From: Rhyacichthys aspro
Lineage: Eukaryota > Chordata > Actinopteri > Gobiiformes > Rhyacichthyidae
Assembly: GCA_036850595.1 (NCBI GenBank)
Contig: CM072155.1
Coordinates: forward strand, 7,443,475-7,507,474
DNA length: 64,000 bases
Direction: 5' to 3'
The first letter of the stretch is position 1; each line of letters opens with the position of its first letter. Made by a program: the position numbers and the translations under genes. The notes beneath the pieces were generated by a model. The model saw only the letters and a program-made list of their open reading frames with translations. It searched no databases and had not been told where the DNA came from. Below, piece after piece: positions 23,961 through 37,120 of the stretch.

Positions 23961-24960
23961 GAAACCAAGGGGCAGGGTGGGTGTAACCACAACAAACTGT
24001 TTCTATGAACTATTATCTCTATATATTTTGGTTTGAAATGTGTTAACTGCTCTGCTGTTATATTTTGAATCTAATTTAACCAGTTTTGTTCACAAAAACT
24101 CTGGCAAAACTTGAACTTCAAGTAAGATTTAAAAAGGCTCCAGGTTTCATATTGTCATTAGCATATCAAACTTTTATGTAGAAGAAAATTCAGAAAAGAT
24201 TCAGGATTCAAAGTGTTTGTGGCCATATTGACAGGAAGACTGCATCTTTTCAATTCATTTCTATTTCTGATGTCCACAATTGATGGTTTAAATCAGAAAG
24301 AGGATAAAAGAAATTCAAATGTCAGCATGTAAATAGAATATGATGGAATAGAAAGTTAAATATGTACATTAAAGTGCCATATCAGTTATATGTGGAATAG
24401 TTGGTATTGAATGTGCAATGTGCAAACACAAATAATCAAATATTCATTGAAAAGGGTAGGTCATAATTTAGTGAAATGGTATTTATTACATACTATAGGG
24501 CTAGATAACTCTTTCCCTACAGTAGGTAATAGTGTGCAGCACCTGATTTGGAGAAGCAGACAGGAGCATGTGTGTCTGTATAAGTGACACTGAAAACATA
24601 CTTTGTTTTTTTTTACCTAATTACAAAGCTTCAAAAACATGATAAACAACTATTACAGCAAATCTATATTATATATAAAAGTGAATTACATGCATTTTAC
24701 TACTTTTTATTTTGTTGCTCATTTATACAACCCCAGAACTTGTATAAATGAAGAACAAGCCTCAATGCATAAATGGGGCTTTTCTCTGCATCATTTACTA
24801 AGTCAAATCGAATTTCCTCTGGCCCTATTTACAGCAGTACATGCTTTAGTCTGTGTGGTGTTGCTCCTGTCTGCTTCTTCAAACTGTAACACTAAACAAA
24901 TCTAACAGAGCTACATTTACTTTCAATCAATCCTTTTAAAGTCTATTGTTTTCCTGTTAG
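23961..24960. other. Gene-free stretch before tmem150b exons
   Basis: AT-rich sequence without a recognisable exon. The missing first coding exon of tmem150b was looked for here and not found. Confidence 0.5.
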
Positions 24961-25898
24961 GTATGCCATAGCTGTTACAAATGGCTCAGTCAACCTCACA
25001 GAGGGATTCCCTTACATCAGGTTGGTCTAGAACATTTTGAGTCATTATTTTAACAAACAGAATGGCTTGTTTTTACTGTTTTGTTCTTCCTCTATCAGTG
25101 AGTGTGGCACTTATACCCCTCAGAGCACTATCTTCTCTCAGATCTGCAACATCTGTGCTTTTTTAGGTAACTACACTTTGGTGATTGCATACAATATCAT
25201 TCTGAGAAATCCCTTGAATGTGTGTGCTTATCTTCCAGGGCTGTGGATCGTGGTCATCCGCTTCCAGCAGGTCAGAGACTACGGTGATCACGGAGCGGCC
25301 AACGTTACCAGCATGGTTTTGGGATTTATCTCATGTGCTGGAGTCTCCATCCTCGGGAATTTCCAGGTAACGCTAACATCTCTGTGAGGACGTCTCTTTT
25401 GATTCATTCCCAAACATGTCCTCTCTGTCTGGCTTTAGCAATCAGTCCTAGGAAAGGTTCATCTGGTCGGAGCGCTGCTGGCGTTCTTCCTGGGCGTGTG
25501 CTACTTCTGGCTGCAGCTGTTTCTCACCTACCGAGCCCAGCCTTCACACGACCGGTTCTGGGTGGGACCATCCAGGGCCGTCTGCTGCTCCCTGTGCACC
25601 GGCCTGGTCATTGCTAGTATCCATCCTATCAAAAGATAATCATGTTGAGTCCTTTGATTTTGATATTCCTTGACTGATTTCTGTAGTGACCGTCCTGGCC
25701 AACAGAGGCTATCGCTCTGCGGCCGCCATGTGCGAGTGGGCCCTGGTCATGCTCTTCTTCTGCCTCTTTGGACTTTTTGTGGCCGAGTTCAGACACATCG
25801 ACTGCCACCGCCTCACCGTGCAGCGGCAGGCTCTGAAGACCCGCTCCGACTCTGCTGCTGTAGTTACAAACAGCTATTTGACTCAGGAACCAAGCTGA
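24961..25898 (+). CDS. tmem150b: Transmembrane protein 150B (DRAM family), 5'-incomplete
   Basis: Five exons were read: 24961-25020, 25099-25166, 25239-25366, 25439-25616, 25687-25898, ending in TGA. They code about 215 residues starting inside the family's N-terminal region (YAIAVTNGSVNLTEGFPYIS). The match to TMEM150B/DRAM3 is close: the ISxCGxxxPQSxIFSQ loop, then VLGFISCAGVSILGNFQ, LVGALLAFFLGVCYFWLQL and CEWALVMLFFCLFGLFV. Four further membrane helices are present. The first helix, which carries the start codon, is missing. Exon 24961 needs a preceding exon ending two bases into a codon. DRAM-family proteins are lysosome/plasma-membrane proteins that modulate autophagy and survival. The homopolymer patch lies about 1 kb upstream, so exon loss in assembly is possible; a distant exon is the alternative. 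Confidence 0.85.
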
Positions 25899-26091
25899 AC
25901 ACACTCATTTACAGACACTCAGCATTCTTATCCACTCCTTAAAGGTAGAACACGAACAATACGATGAATCCTCACACAATGGAAATCCCGTGTATCCCAC
26001 ACCTGTGTCCTGTTTGAGAGGTGAATATTTGCACTTTTTCTCATTTGTTTACATGAGAGGGATGTTTTCGAGTGTGCAATACAGGCTGAAG

Positions 26092-26097
26092 AATAAA
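26092..26097 (+). terminator. Poly(A) signal of tmem150b
   Basis: AATAAA about 190 bases after the stop codon. Confidence 0.6.
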
Positions 26098-29000
26098 GTA
26101 AAATACAGTAAAACTATTATGACATGGTGAGCATTTGCGGTCGTTAAAATAGCACAATTCACTTCACTGTTAACCCTCACTATTTTCTTTTCTTTGGCAT
26201 TTACAAACACATTTGTTTTTGATATAACTTCTGCCAAAAATCTCAACAAACCAAGACAATAGACAATTAGAAAAAAGCCTTGACCTGATATTGTGAGGAA
26301 GTGAGAAACCACTATCTCCAATTTATTATGAATGAAAATCCAACATAGGACACGGTTTATAAAGTTCTTCACTGTCTATTACGTAGCACATGCTTAAAGA
26401 CTTGTTATGTACGATTTTCATTGCAACATTTTTTAGTCAAACACATTTATTCCGCTCATATTGTCCTTTAAAACAAATTAGTGATCTGTATTTGACCTTT
26501 TTCCTCTTTTGTTAACATTGGAGAGACAATTTTGAATGTGTAGCTCTCAGAGGTGGGACCTAGTCATTGTTTTGCAAGATTTCAAGTCCTTTTTGAGCCT
26601 TTTAAGTCAACAACACTAACATTTAAAAAAAAAAATAAAACACTAACTGTAAAATTAAACAGTTTAACTTCTAAATTTGTATTTATTTTACAAAAAAATA
26701 ACGTAAGTTCAATTGACAAGAGCTTGTTCTATAGAATATGTAGTCAAAAAAGTATTGTAGTGATTTACAATGTGTGGGTTGCTTTTTGGCCTTAAATAGA
26801 ATTGTGCTGAGCTTTACAGAGAAAATAAATTGTTTCCTGCACACTTTTCAAATAACATTCTTTTAATCTTTGGGGGAGAATCAACTTTTATCTTTTCAGG
26901 TCAGAGGGCTCAAGTCCAAAGGAAGTGTTAAAGTCAGTGTTAAAGTCCAAGTCTTTTTACATTTGTCAGAAGCCATTAAAAAGTCATGTAACTCAAGTCC
27001 ACAGTTCAGAGAAAGAAAGTATATACAGCACATATAGATACAGAGAAATCCTGGTAGATAGAATGGAGCAAAAAAAACAACAAAAAACCTTCCCTTGAAA
27101 CTCCTGCATATTAAGCCTCAGCAGTAAGAGTGCATCAACACACGGTGGCACCATTCTTCTACGTTAAATCCCTCATAATCTCAGCTATTCATAATTCTCT
27201 CGTTTAATGTATGCTTCTATTGTTGTCTGTAAAAAAAAACATAAATAAAGGGCATGCTGTTTCGTAGGCTGCATCACACACACAATGTAGAATGAAGTCA
27301 TAGTCAGTGCATCGGGGCTGAATGCCAGGAAAAGTCTGATTTCTCACGGGCCTTCCACCTGCCAGCTGGGGAGTACAATAGAAGCCCAGCCGAGTGAGAG
27401 GACAACATTTTTCCTTATTACAAATCTGCGCTGAGTCTCGCTGTGACTAATGCGTGGTTTTTCCAGCAGACTTCTGGTTCTGTACACGTTTTGAGGGTAT
27501 TGCGAAGAACCGGTGGTGGTGCTGTGGAGCCGTCCCGGTCGAGGAGGATCCCCGAGATGGGAAAGAGCAGCTCTGGTGGCGTGCCAGCATGTTTTTTTCA
27601 GAGGATGCCAGCAGTTTAGACAGACGTTCTACATTCAGCACAATTTGTCAGGGCTATTGGAGACGGGCGTAACAATGGAGCTCTCATAGCCGTGCTGACA
27701 CTGGGAGAGGTCTTACTCTTGGCTCTAAGTACGCAGCAGAGTGTTTTCACTATCCCAGTCCTGTTTATTCCAACGTATTGTCTCTGGGATCAAACTTTTC
27801 ACTGGTGTTTGGATACTCTTCTTGCTGTCGTGGCATGTCATCTATGAAACCTTGGGAATAGTAGGGCCCTAGTGTCCCGCTCGGTCCTGACAGCATTCTT
27901 TCACATGCTGCATGCTGTGTGAACATCAGAGGGGGAGGTTTGAGGAGTGCCCTGGAATTTGATGGGGATTTTTCAAGTGCTTTTAGTTCATAGTTCTCTA
28001 TATGCTTTGAAACAATAGTCTCAGGTATGTTTGGTGCCTCAGAAGTGTCCCGCACCAACTCTTTGGAATAGATCAGATTTGTTAAGGTCAGTCTGAACAG
28101 GATGAACCACAAATCAGATTCTATATGACCCAGGCATATTTCTAATTTAGATCATATTTATTTATAATTAACATATAAACAGTGCTTAAACTGCAAAACA
28201 GAACTGACCATGTGATTTAAATGATAACTGAGCATCCAATCAGAAGTGTTCAACGCCCTTAGCAACACATAGCAACAGTCTCCGCCCATTGGTTTGGTGA
28301 AATTTTTACAGAACAAATTGGAGAAATGAAACTTTATGACTTACCTTGATTTTTTTTCTTGTGATTGCAATTTGATTTCCAGTGGGCGGGACAAATGGAC
28401 CCAGATTAAACTACCTCTGAATGCACTTTGACAGACATACAACCAATCAGAACACAGGGGGCAGCACATGCAGAATAAACTGCCTCTGGACCAACAACCA
28501 AGAACAACCATTTTACATAAACTGCTATGATTGGTCAGGTCCTATTCTGTTCAGGTTCAATAGGAGAGGTTCCAGACCCACTTCAAGCGAATGGGTCTTG
28601 CTGGCCAGGCTAGGTTCCTTCCAAAACCGGAAGTAATTCATGTGAAATATTTTATTTGCGTGCATCATAAAATACAATATGCACAATATGTCAGCTTTCA
28701 TGTTTCATCTAGCTACAGTAGGTTTGTATTGACTGCTGTAATTATTATTAAATAACTAACAGCAACATGGACTTCTGTAACATTTAGATATTTGGAATTT
28801 CATTTTGTGTAAAAACAAAAATGATCTAATCGTTACAGGTCAACAATGTCAAACAAACAACATATAATTGGTCAAAGAAACACTAGACAATCCAAAAGCT
28901 ACTTCTCAAAACCTACAGAGTATTATAATATCAAATGTGAGGCTATCTGTCCCACAGCTAAAGTATAATAATCCAAAACACACAAGTAAGCATATGTTAA

Positions 29001-29879
29001 AATGGCTGAACATGAATACAAGCAAATGAATGGCAAGACATCAAACAAATCAAATGCTGCGGTGGGACTATAATGCAGCTGTTTACAAGACATACAGGAA
29101 ACCATTACTTTGAGTTCTGGCTTCTAAAGGTGTTGTACAAATTACTGAATCTGTGGGATACTTAGTTTTGCACACACTGTTTGTTCTTGTCGGGAAAACT
29201 GAAGCTGTGTTAAACTTTTGGTCGGCAATCTGTAAAGTGATTGTTCCTAAATGATCCAGCAGCTCATACTGAGGAATTTCCACAGTGAGCTTTGGCGCCA
29301 AAATCCCCTTAACCCTGCTGTTTTCATTAGTGAGCATAAAGCCCTCTGATAAGGCAATAAAACTCATCAAATCGACGGCATGCAACGACCGGGAGGCCCT
29401 TGATGTAAATGTCAGAAAAAGGTCTGCATCCTCTATTGTGGAGCTGGAGAACATGTGTCGCCGGCCTTGTTGCTTTTGAAAGGGATTCAAAAAAGCGGCT
29501 AAGAGCAGACATACTTTGGAGGCGCGCTGTAATCTCCCATAACACCTGCTGGCGCTCTGCTCTCTCTTATCCCCTCAACAGCTCTCCAACAGGAACAATA
29601 GCAGCGCTCTCCTATCGCGCTGTCGCCTTCGAGGCTGCTATCGCGCGTCGGAGCGGTGGCCATCGACCGGCCCGCTGCACCACCTGCCGGTTCTTATCGT
29701 CCCGCGGCCAAATCCTGTGAATTCCACCAGAAAAGGCCATTTATATCAAAGAGAGGCTAATATGTAACGCAACAGTTTGGAGATTCAATAGTTCAAACAG
29801 TCTAATGGCATCTGTCTATCAGAGCAGGTCAGAGGCCCCTTCCTGGTTCTTTTTTTTTTCACACTTGACGGTTTCAGAT
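26098..29879. other. Left part of gene desert; candidate regulatory islands
   Basis: No exon with supporting splice sites or a known protein was found. GC-richer, non-repetitive islands lie at about 27300-27680 and 29280-29720, the latter CpG-rich after 29600. Sequence at about 28220-28640 has several CCAATCA/TGATTGG motifs and looks like an old dispersed repeat, family not identified. Confidence 0.5.
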
Positions 29880-30821
29880 TTCTGAACCTACATGGCCCTA
29901 TGTGAAAAAGTAATTGCCCCCTAAACCTAATAACGTCTTGTGCCGCCCTCACTTTGACCCTTTGACACTTAGGTTGCTCCAGAATCTTTTTTTTTTTTCA
30001 TTCAAAGGACTTGTTAGTGTGTTTTGGATCATTGCCTTGCTGCAGGACCCAAGTGAGCTTCAGCTTGACGTGACAAACTGATGGACGGACACTCTCCTTC
30101 AGGATTTTTTGGTCGAGAACAAGATTCATGTTTCCATCAATCACAGCAAGTCATCCAAGTCCTGAAGCAGCAAAGCAGCCCTGGACCATCACATTTCCAC
30201 CACAATATTTGATGTTCTTTTTCTGAAATGCTGTCAGACATGAAGCACATACCTTCCCAAAAGTCCAACTTTTCTCTCATCAGTTCACAGAATCTTTTTC
30301 CAAAAGTCTTGGGGATCATCAAGATCATCAAGAGACTTTATGTTTTTCTTTTTGGTCATTAGTTGTTTTTGCCCCATTTCTTTCTTATGGCTGAGGCACG
30401 AACTCTGACCTTAACTGAGACAAGTGAGGCCTGCAGTTCTTTAGTTTTGGTTTTTTTGGGACCTCTTGGATAAGTCGTTGCTGCATTCGTGAGGTGATTT
30501 TGATAGGCTGGCCACTCCTGGGAAGATTCACCACTGTTTCATATTCTCTCCATTTGTGAATAATGGCTTTCACTGTGGTTGGCTGGCAGTAATCATGCAC
30601 AAGTGTCCAAAAGGTCCAAAAAAATCGATTAACCACAGTAAACCCATGATTTAACAAAGGGTAGGTCCCTTTATAAATAAAATTATCAATTACAAACTGC
30701 ATTTTGTGTTTAACTGAGTTATATTTGTCTAATATTTAAAGTTGTTTAATGACCTGGAACATTTCTTGTGACAAATGTGCAAAAAATCAGGAAGGGGTCA
30801 AATACTTTTTACAGCACTGTA
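29880..30821 (-). mobile_element. Degenerate Tc1-like DNA transposon
   Basis: Both ends carry a related inverted motif: GTGAAAAAGTAATTGCCCCC on the left (about 29901-29920), and on the right the complement of a GTAAAAAGTATTTGACCCC-type sequence (about 30794-30812). Inside, the minus strand from about 30630 keeps the Tc1 transposase DNA-binding segment, including NLPRSGQPIKITSR. The catalytic half (about 30000-30380) is recognisable only as decayed DNA matching the teleost Tc1 type. Stops, frameshifts and a length of about 940 bases, short for the family's 1.3-1.6 kb, show an internally deleted, inactive copy. Exact ends are approximate. Confidence 0.8.
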
Positions 30822-33800
30822 TCCACATTGCCACTAAGTCAGCTTGGAAAATGTTGACAGTCATTTCAGCAGTCTGTCAAAGCCTTGCATTGCCCATAAG
30901 CAAACCTATGTTAAGTTAAGTACCCCTCTAAACTAGGGACCACCTCATAGAGAGCCACTTTAACGAGCCCGCACTACATTAACAGCTTGTAAAGTCTGCC
31001 GAGTGAAGTGTGAGCTTTGATAGGCCAACGACCGACAGTGAAAGACCCTGATAAAGATGGATGCGGCGATACTGACGCAAGAGAGCGAGGCAGTGGGCCG
31101 CCGCAGCCGTGATCTCACCCTCCTCTCCTCTGTCACGTCCAAAAAGCTGCCCTTTCGCTGAAAAATGCCAAGCGCACCACATTCCGCGAGCCACACAAAG
31201 GCCATCCCTGGTCTCAGCTGTGCAGACACAATCAGACAAGGCCCTAATGATATAATTAGGCTGCATGGGCCGGGGGGAGCGGGCGGGTAGCACCCTCAGA
31301 TGTGGGGCAATACAGAGAGCCGAGCCTTATTGTAGTGTGTAGGGGGACTCCAGCTGTGGCACTCGCACTGATTGTCATGATAGTTGATGGAATGGCCTTT
31401 AGCTTGTGGTCCAGCTCCGATCAGGGCCCGTATTGTGGCCTGTGATATGTGAGGAGGTGGGGGACTTTTTTTTTTTTTTTTTTTGGAGGTGATGATGAGC
31501 AGAATGTATGTCCCGAGCGATTAGAGCACCTCTGCCCTCTCGCCGAGACACAATCCACGCTCCCAGACGAGAATCGAGCCAGTGTCCCATCTCGGCTGGC
31601 CAGTGCCCAACAATGTCCCCTCAGCGGCCGTGGCCTTGGCTTTGGGTGTGTCTCCACTAGCACGGGACGCAACAGAATAGACTATTGTTGGAGCGCACAA
31701 GACACAGAGCGAGGGGGGGAAGGAGGGGTGGAGAAATGAGTGTTTAACAAGAGAGTGAGAGGAGCACGGTACCCCTCCCACTCACATGTGCAGAAACATA
31801 CGGCTGCAAACGTGACGTGGGGTATTTGTCGAGAAGCAGAGTGCATGTACATTTATATCTGAGACAAGGTTCACTGTTGGCTTACCTGGTGGAGGGCATA
31901 AATATGGAAAGACCTGAGTTTTATTCCAGGCTCATTTGCTTATTTTGTGCCTATTAGTCGCTGTCAATAATAATAATTAAAAAAAACATCTCACATCGTC
32001 AGGTCAAATGGTCAGAAGATTATAAGTAAAACAAACACATAAATTAAGCATTTAGGTCATCAGTTGCATGAGTAATACAAAACAAAACAAAAAAAAAAGG
32101 AAGGTGTGTAATTTTTGGTCTTTTGATTGCAATTTCACGTTCTTCATTTTTGGAGCATGTGAACAGCTATGATGGTCTGAAGGGGCAAGCTGTGGTGGAC
32201 TGTGAACAATAGTCGGAATATTCTAAACCATAGCAACAGGGAAGATGGACGCTAAAATGTGCTAACGTCATTTTTATGAATACAGTAAAAGTAGCAATTA
32301 TTAGCCTGTTAGCAGCGGTTCAAGAAAAGGTAGCCTATTCAAAACATAAGAAGGTATCATAATGTATGTTGAAACCTAAATAAATAACTTAGCATATAGT
32401 CTAAATAAGCCTATATTATCAAGTTATTACAATTTTTAAATGACTTGTATTACTAAAATCTGTTAATGTTTGCTTTCCTCCACCATGTTAATGATGACAT
32501 AGAGCCTCGGGAAAATCTGACTCACCAGAGTTTCTGAGCTGTTGTTCAGACTTGAGCAGGCGTGTGCATTAACTCGGAAAAACGTTTTCCTGAGTTGCAC
32601 ATGAATGCACCATTACACTGGGGTCTATATCTATTTCTTTTTTTTCTGATATAGACAAAAGCAAAGTGTCCTTTTGATGTAACTATTCAGGGACAAGATT
32701 TTACACAGTATATCTTTATCTTGTTTTGTTTTTTTTTCTGTTTTTTTTTCTGTTTGAAAATTGACAGCAACAGAAAATAGTTTGGTTTCAAAGCAGAGTT
32801 GGGCAGTATAAGGCAAGATCCCCACTGTGACATGCCTAATTCATCATAATGTATGGTATCATAACAGGATCATAATATACCACTTTTATCTAGAGATCAC
32901 AATCTGAGCTATCTTGTTTTGTTTTGTTTTTTTTCTTTTGAAACCTGAAAATACACCAAAAATTATATGGTGAAGCTTCATGACAGAAATACAGACTTCT
33001 TTTTTCCAATTATGGCATAGAATTGTCCTTCTAACAGAACAAAATACAAACTGTAGTCCCAGAATTGCCCAAATATCATTTTAAATACCTGAAAATGGAT
33101 TTGAAATAATAATAAATGAATGTATTTGAGTCACTCCAATAAAGTAAGGTAAGGCGTTTTTGTCTTTCATAAGCACAGGTGAGTATTTATCCAAAATCCT
33201 TGGCAAACAGTCATTAGCACCTACAGGCCTCCAATTTTCTGTCTCTCCAGTCAGATTACTGCTTTGGAACATGTGGAAAAATAGATCTTTGTACAGAGAA
33301 AATATCACTTTCATAGCAACACAAACAGGGCTCCACAATTACAGATTCTCATCTCGTCTGTGTCACATAGTATTCATGTGTCTGGGGCTTGGCTATATTT
33401 GGGCTTTTAGATTTTAGAGATGATGAGAAACTTTAGACTAAGCAGAAATCGCTGTAGTTACCGAGCTACTTTTAGATGTTGGCAACTATTTCACGAGTTT
33501 GTGTGGTCTCCAGAGGTTTGTGTTGAAACTCTGATAAACAATTTCCACAGAAGGCAAGTGAAAAGGCAGAGGTCATGTTTGTTGGCATGAACATAAATGA
33601 AAAGAACAACAAACTTCAGCTACCATTGAAATGCACTTAAAAAGACTATCTTTTTCAAGATTTATAATCTGTCTCCGACCCTGCCAAATACATTCAGACC
33701 AAAAGTGTTAGGACGAGTTGTTGGTTAAATGTTTGATTGAGGTGCCCTGGTGCACCATTACCTTAACTGTCTGAAAATAATAATAATTTAAAAAATGCCT

Positions 33801-33850
33801 TGATATTCACTTCTCCTGCAAATAAGGTGGATGTGATTTAAACCTAACCC
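30822..33850. other. Gene desert, second part
   Basis: No gene was recognised. A GC-richer island at about 31000-31330 contains a TAATGATATAATTA core with homeodomain-type sites. A poly-T run lies at 31466-31484. A hairpin-forming sequence occurs near 32562-32611. Confidence 0.5.
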
Positions 33851-33985
33851 TCCAATCGTCCAAAGTCATGCGCATGTAATGAATGAATGCATGTGGTGAA
33901 TCTAAACTGCCCATCATCAATAAATGTAAGCGTGAAAAGTGTTGTCAGTGTCTGCCTCAAAGTGTTAACCCTGCGATCAGTTTGC
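33851..33985 (+). repeat. Teleost SINE body fragment
   Basis: It contains the order CCAAAG.CATGC, GGTGAATCTAAACTGCCCAT and TTAACCCTGCGAT, the body of a common tRNA-derived teleost SINE, recalled from general knowledge. Two opposite-strand pieces of the same body occur at about 39.2 and 42.4 kb. Confidence 0.6.
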
Positions 33986-36900
33986 TGTTGTGCTGAATAG
34001 TACCTGCAGCTGAGGTGGGTCCCTGCCACTTGATGGAGAATCTTAGTCTTCCCTTTACTCATGCCCTAAATGTCATCTTGTCAAACTGACCACCTATGAC
34101 ACATATAAGGATAAGAGATATAAAACGAATAAACAAAATAGTGTTGTTGCTATAATGGTTACAACATAGTTATTAGTCACAACATTATTCACATAAGCAG
34201 CCAAAAAACCTTACAGAAATGTAATAGTCAACAAGGTGCCAAAACTCTGAACAATAATGACATCAAAACTATAGCCTTTTTAAATGTTTGGAGAATTTCT
34301 GAGAACAGGAGATAGTCTGAGGGGTTTTACTGAGGAAAGGGGTATGATGCATAATTAGCACCGCCATTTCCAACATTCATAAATGAGCTGATTTCTTTGC
34401 AGTGACTAATATTGAGACATGTTTTTGAACGTGTAAGTAACAACCAAACTGGAAAGAGAAGTATAAAGACGCTGATGAGAGTACGAAGCTTCCATCCTCC
34501 ATGTTCTCTGCTCTCGAGAGCTCCTCAAGGGGCTGTCCTTACAGAGTTCTCACATTACTGCGCTCTGGAGATTGTACTAGGGTCCTCCAAGTATCATCTC
34601 TGGGTGTGAAAGTTGGAGGGTATTGTGTTCACACATTTATGTCCTCCAGAAAAAGGTCTGGGTAGAGTGTGTATATTCAGACAATATGGTCTTATAACTT
34701 TTTTAATAGGATACACTAAATTCTTCATCTTTTGGTGGTATTGATGTTCATGGAGAGAGTGTTTTTGTATCCTGATTATTCAGATTCAGACAAAGACCAC
34801 TTGAGTGAACCCACCAGGGACAATTAATTTGAGCAGCAAAAAAAATAGATGACAACAAACAACAACAATAGGAACAATAGCAAACAACACGAAATATACA
34901 GTTGGAAGAAAACATTGATGTAATAGAATAAATATATAAAATATGCAAATAATTTAGAAGAAGAATAGCTGTTGGGATAAAAGGATTTCAATACCGATTT
35001 GTTTTACAATATGATAAAACATAGCTACGAAGAAAATTCACAGAAAATGTACATTTAAGGATATGTCCAGATGAATATTATGTACTTTACACATGATCAG
35101 TTGCCTCCCAGGCTTGCATACATTTGTAACATGACACTCAGATTTTATAGAGACTCTAGTTAATGTGTTTGTCATGTTGCTAGACCACAGAACTGCACCA
35201 CTCAGAAAACGCCTTGTGCCGTCCTGTATTCCCCTCTAACCTTTCCATCATGGCCACCGCGCCAGGCCTCTCCTCTCTCATGTCCTGACCTTTGTCCAGT
35301 GGCGGACTTCACAGAGCTGGTGTGTCACTACAAAATAATACATGCCTGGATTATGTAAGGCCTCTGACATTTAGCGGTGGGCCGTGACCCGCTCTGCTCC
35401 TTGGGTGCTTTGAGGATCAGTCGCACGGTTTCTTCAGACGGAGCCGAGGTCGCCGCCGCTCGTGGGTCGGTTTGATGCAACATGAGACGTCTAAAAAGCC
35501 CAGTGATGTGCTGTAACAAAGACTGGTATTATTCATGACATTCAAAGCTTCGTATGGAAAATCCTATAGTTCACTGATGGATTAGGAACAATTATGACCT
35601 CTTTGTGTAGCTTTATATGATTACTATGATGTATATGTCATGTATTCCACTGAGACAAGCTCCTATTAAAAAATATTTTACAGAATGCAGTATGCGCAGA
35701 AGTTTACATTAAATTGACTCCTTCGCTTCACTTTTTTGCATGCATTGTATTTGAAAAATCCAATATCCTACTTTTTATTCACTTTACTTTGTCATACTAC
35801 ACACCTGTTGCATTAAAGAACTTATTAGCATTTTGTTTTGCAATCTGAGGAGCAGTTTGCAAAGCATCTCCACATAAACATCTGCAGTGTTGGTGCAAGC
35901 TGCAGCATCCATTAACCTGGCTCCTGACCAGAAACCTCTAATGAACCAAATCAAATCCAAGTCTGGCCAGGCCATGGGAAACTTGACGTCAAAGAAGTTC
36001 ACACTCCAAAATAAGTCCGCTCTCTTCTCCGGTCTGGCCTGCATTTTCATATTCTGCTGGTATTTCCGGATGGCTCCCACATTTGCAAAATAAAGGCCAT
36101 CAGAGTAATCATTATAATGTTGAACAATAATAACTGGGGGAACTGAATGAAAGCCTGGAGAGGCTTGTTGACCTTTCCGAGCTAAACTGGTCCTGGCTTC
36201 TGTCTGTGCACTGCTGAGCCCATTGTGTTCCCAGACCTTATCATTGTGTTGCAGTTTCCTCTGGCCGCTGTGTGTGTGTGACACCGAGCGCTGTGCTGTG
36301 CATGTGTGTGTGCTGAGTGACCGGGCCGGAGCACTACAGACTGAAGAGGCCTACAGGCAGATCCACACACTCCAATTGGCTTTACCTGTTGAGAGATAGA
36401 TCAGGGATGTCACTGCTTTATGAACTAGACGTTTCCTGGATGACAGTGCTGTCGAAGACACTGTACATCATTCCACTTAGCCTCTAGGAAACTGTTGGAG
36501 ATGATGACGTTATTTCGCAAAAACATCTAACACCTACAAACCATGCATCCTAATCAAAATTTAAAATATTCCTGAGCCTAATAACAAAAGAGTACCTGTG
36601 CTTTTCCATCTTGCAGCGTATTGATCCTATATCTCCATTGGCAGTTCCTCTCAGACATCATGTAGGGGTGGAACGTGTTTTTTAGCTATTTATGTTTCAC
36701 TCCATTTTCTGTCCACATCATTTTATCATGACAAGATAGCAATATTCCCACAGCATACTTGCAGAACTCTGAATTATAAAAGAAAAGAAAAAAAAAAAAG
36801 AAGGGAAGTGTGATAGTACCTCATATTTCAAACTACACACACTTTTAAGCAGTGAACCCACTTCTTTCACCGCTTACTTCCTTCATTGTATTGTTGGAGC

Positions 36901-37014
36901 TGTGTTTTAGCCACCTGTGCTATCAGGATATGCAACGACTGCTTTAATGACCATTATCAATTAACTGTTACAAGCAAAAAGTTCCCTATTAACAGATCAG
37001 CATTTAAGAAGGAC
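33986..37014. other. Gene desert, third part
   Basis: No supported gene. A minus-strand open stretch of 166 codons at 35784-36284 has no family resemblance and no clear splice context. GC-richer islands lie at about 35340-35480 and 36180-36370. A 29-base sequence at 34733-34761 recurs exactly at 38403. Confidence 0.5.
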
Positions 37015-37060
37015 GCCCCTAGCCTCGCACGAGAAGAGATCCGGGTTCGAGCCTCAGTTT
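37015..37060 (+). repeat. tRNA-like SINE head fragment with B box
   Basis: GGTTCGAGCC at 37044-37053 matches the RNA polymerase III B box. The sequence before it (GCCTCGCACGAGAAGAGATC) resembles the head of tRNA-derived teleost SINEs. No cloverleaf or clear A box is seen, so it is not called as a tRNA gene. Confidence 0.5.
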
Positions 37061-37120
37061 GTCTCTTTTGCCCAAAGTCATTCCCCACTCTTTCACCCCA
37101 AAAAACAGGCATTGTACCTT

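Noticed and set aside
23584..24008. Poly-glycine/poly-proline ORFs
   Set aside because: Produced by homopolymer runs, probably an assembly fault.
29083..29720. Overlapping ORFs of 103 and 135 codons on opposite strands
   Set aside because: Opposite-strand shadows in a CpG-rich block; neither has homology or splice context that I can recognise.
35784..36284. 166-codon minus-strand ORF in the gene desert
   Set aside because: No known domain, no convincing splice sites or promoter, and it is open by chance in a GC-richer island.
37015..37060. tRNA gene
   Set aside because: Only a B box and a weak head remain; no cloverleaf can be drawn.
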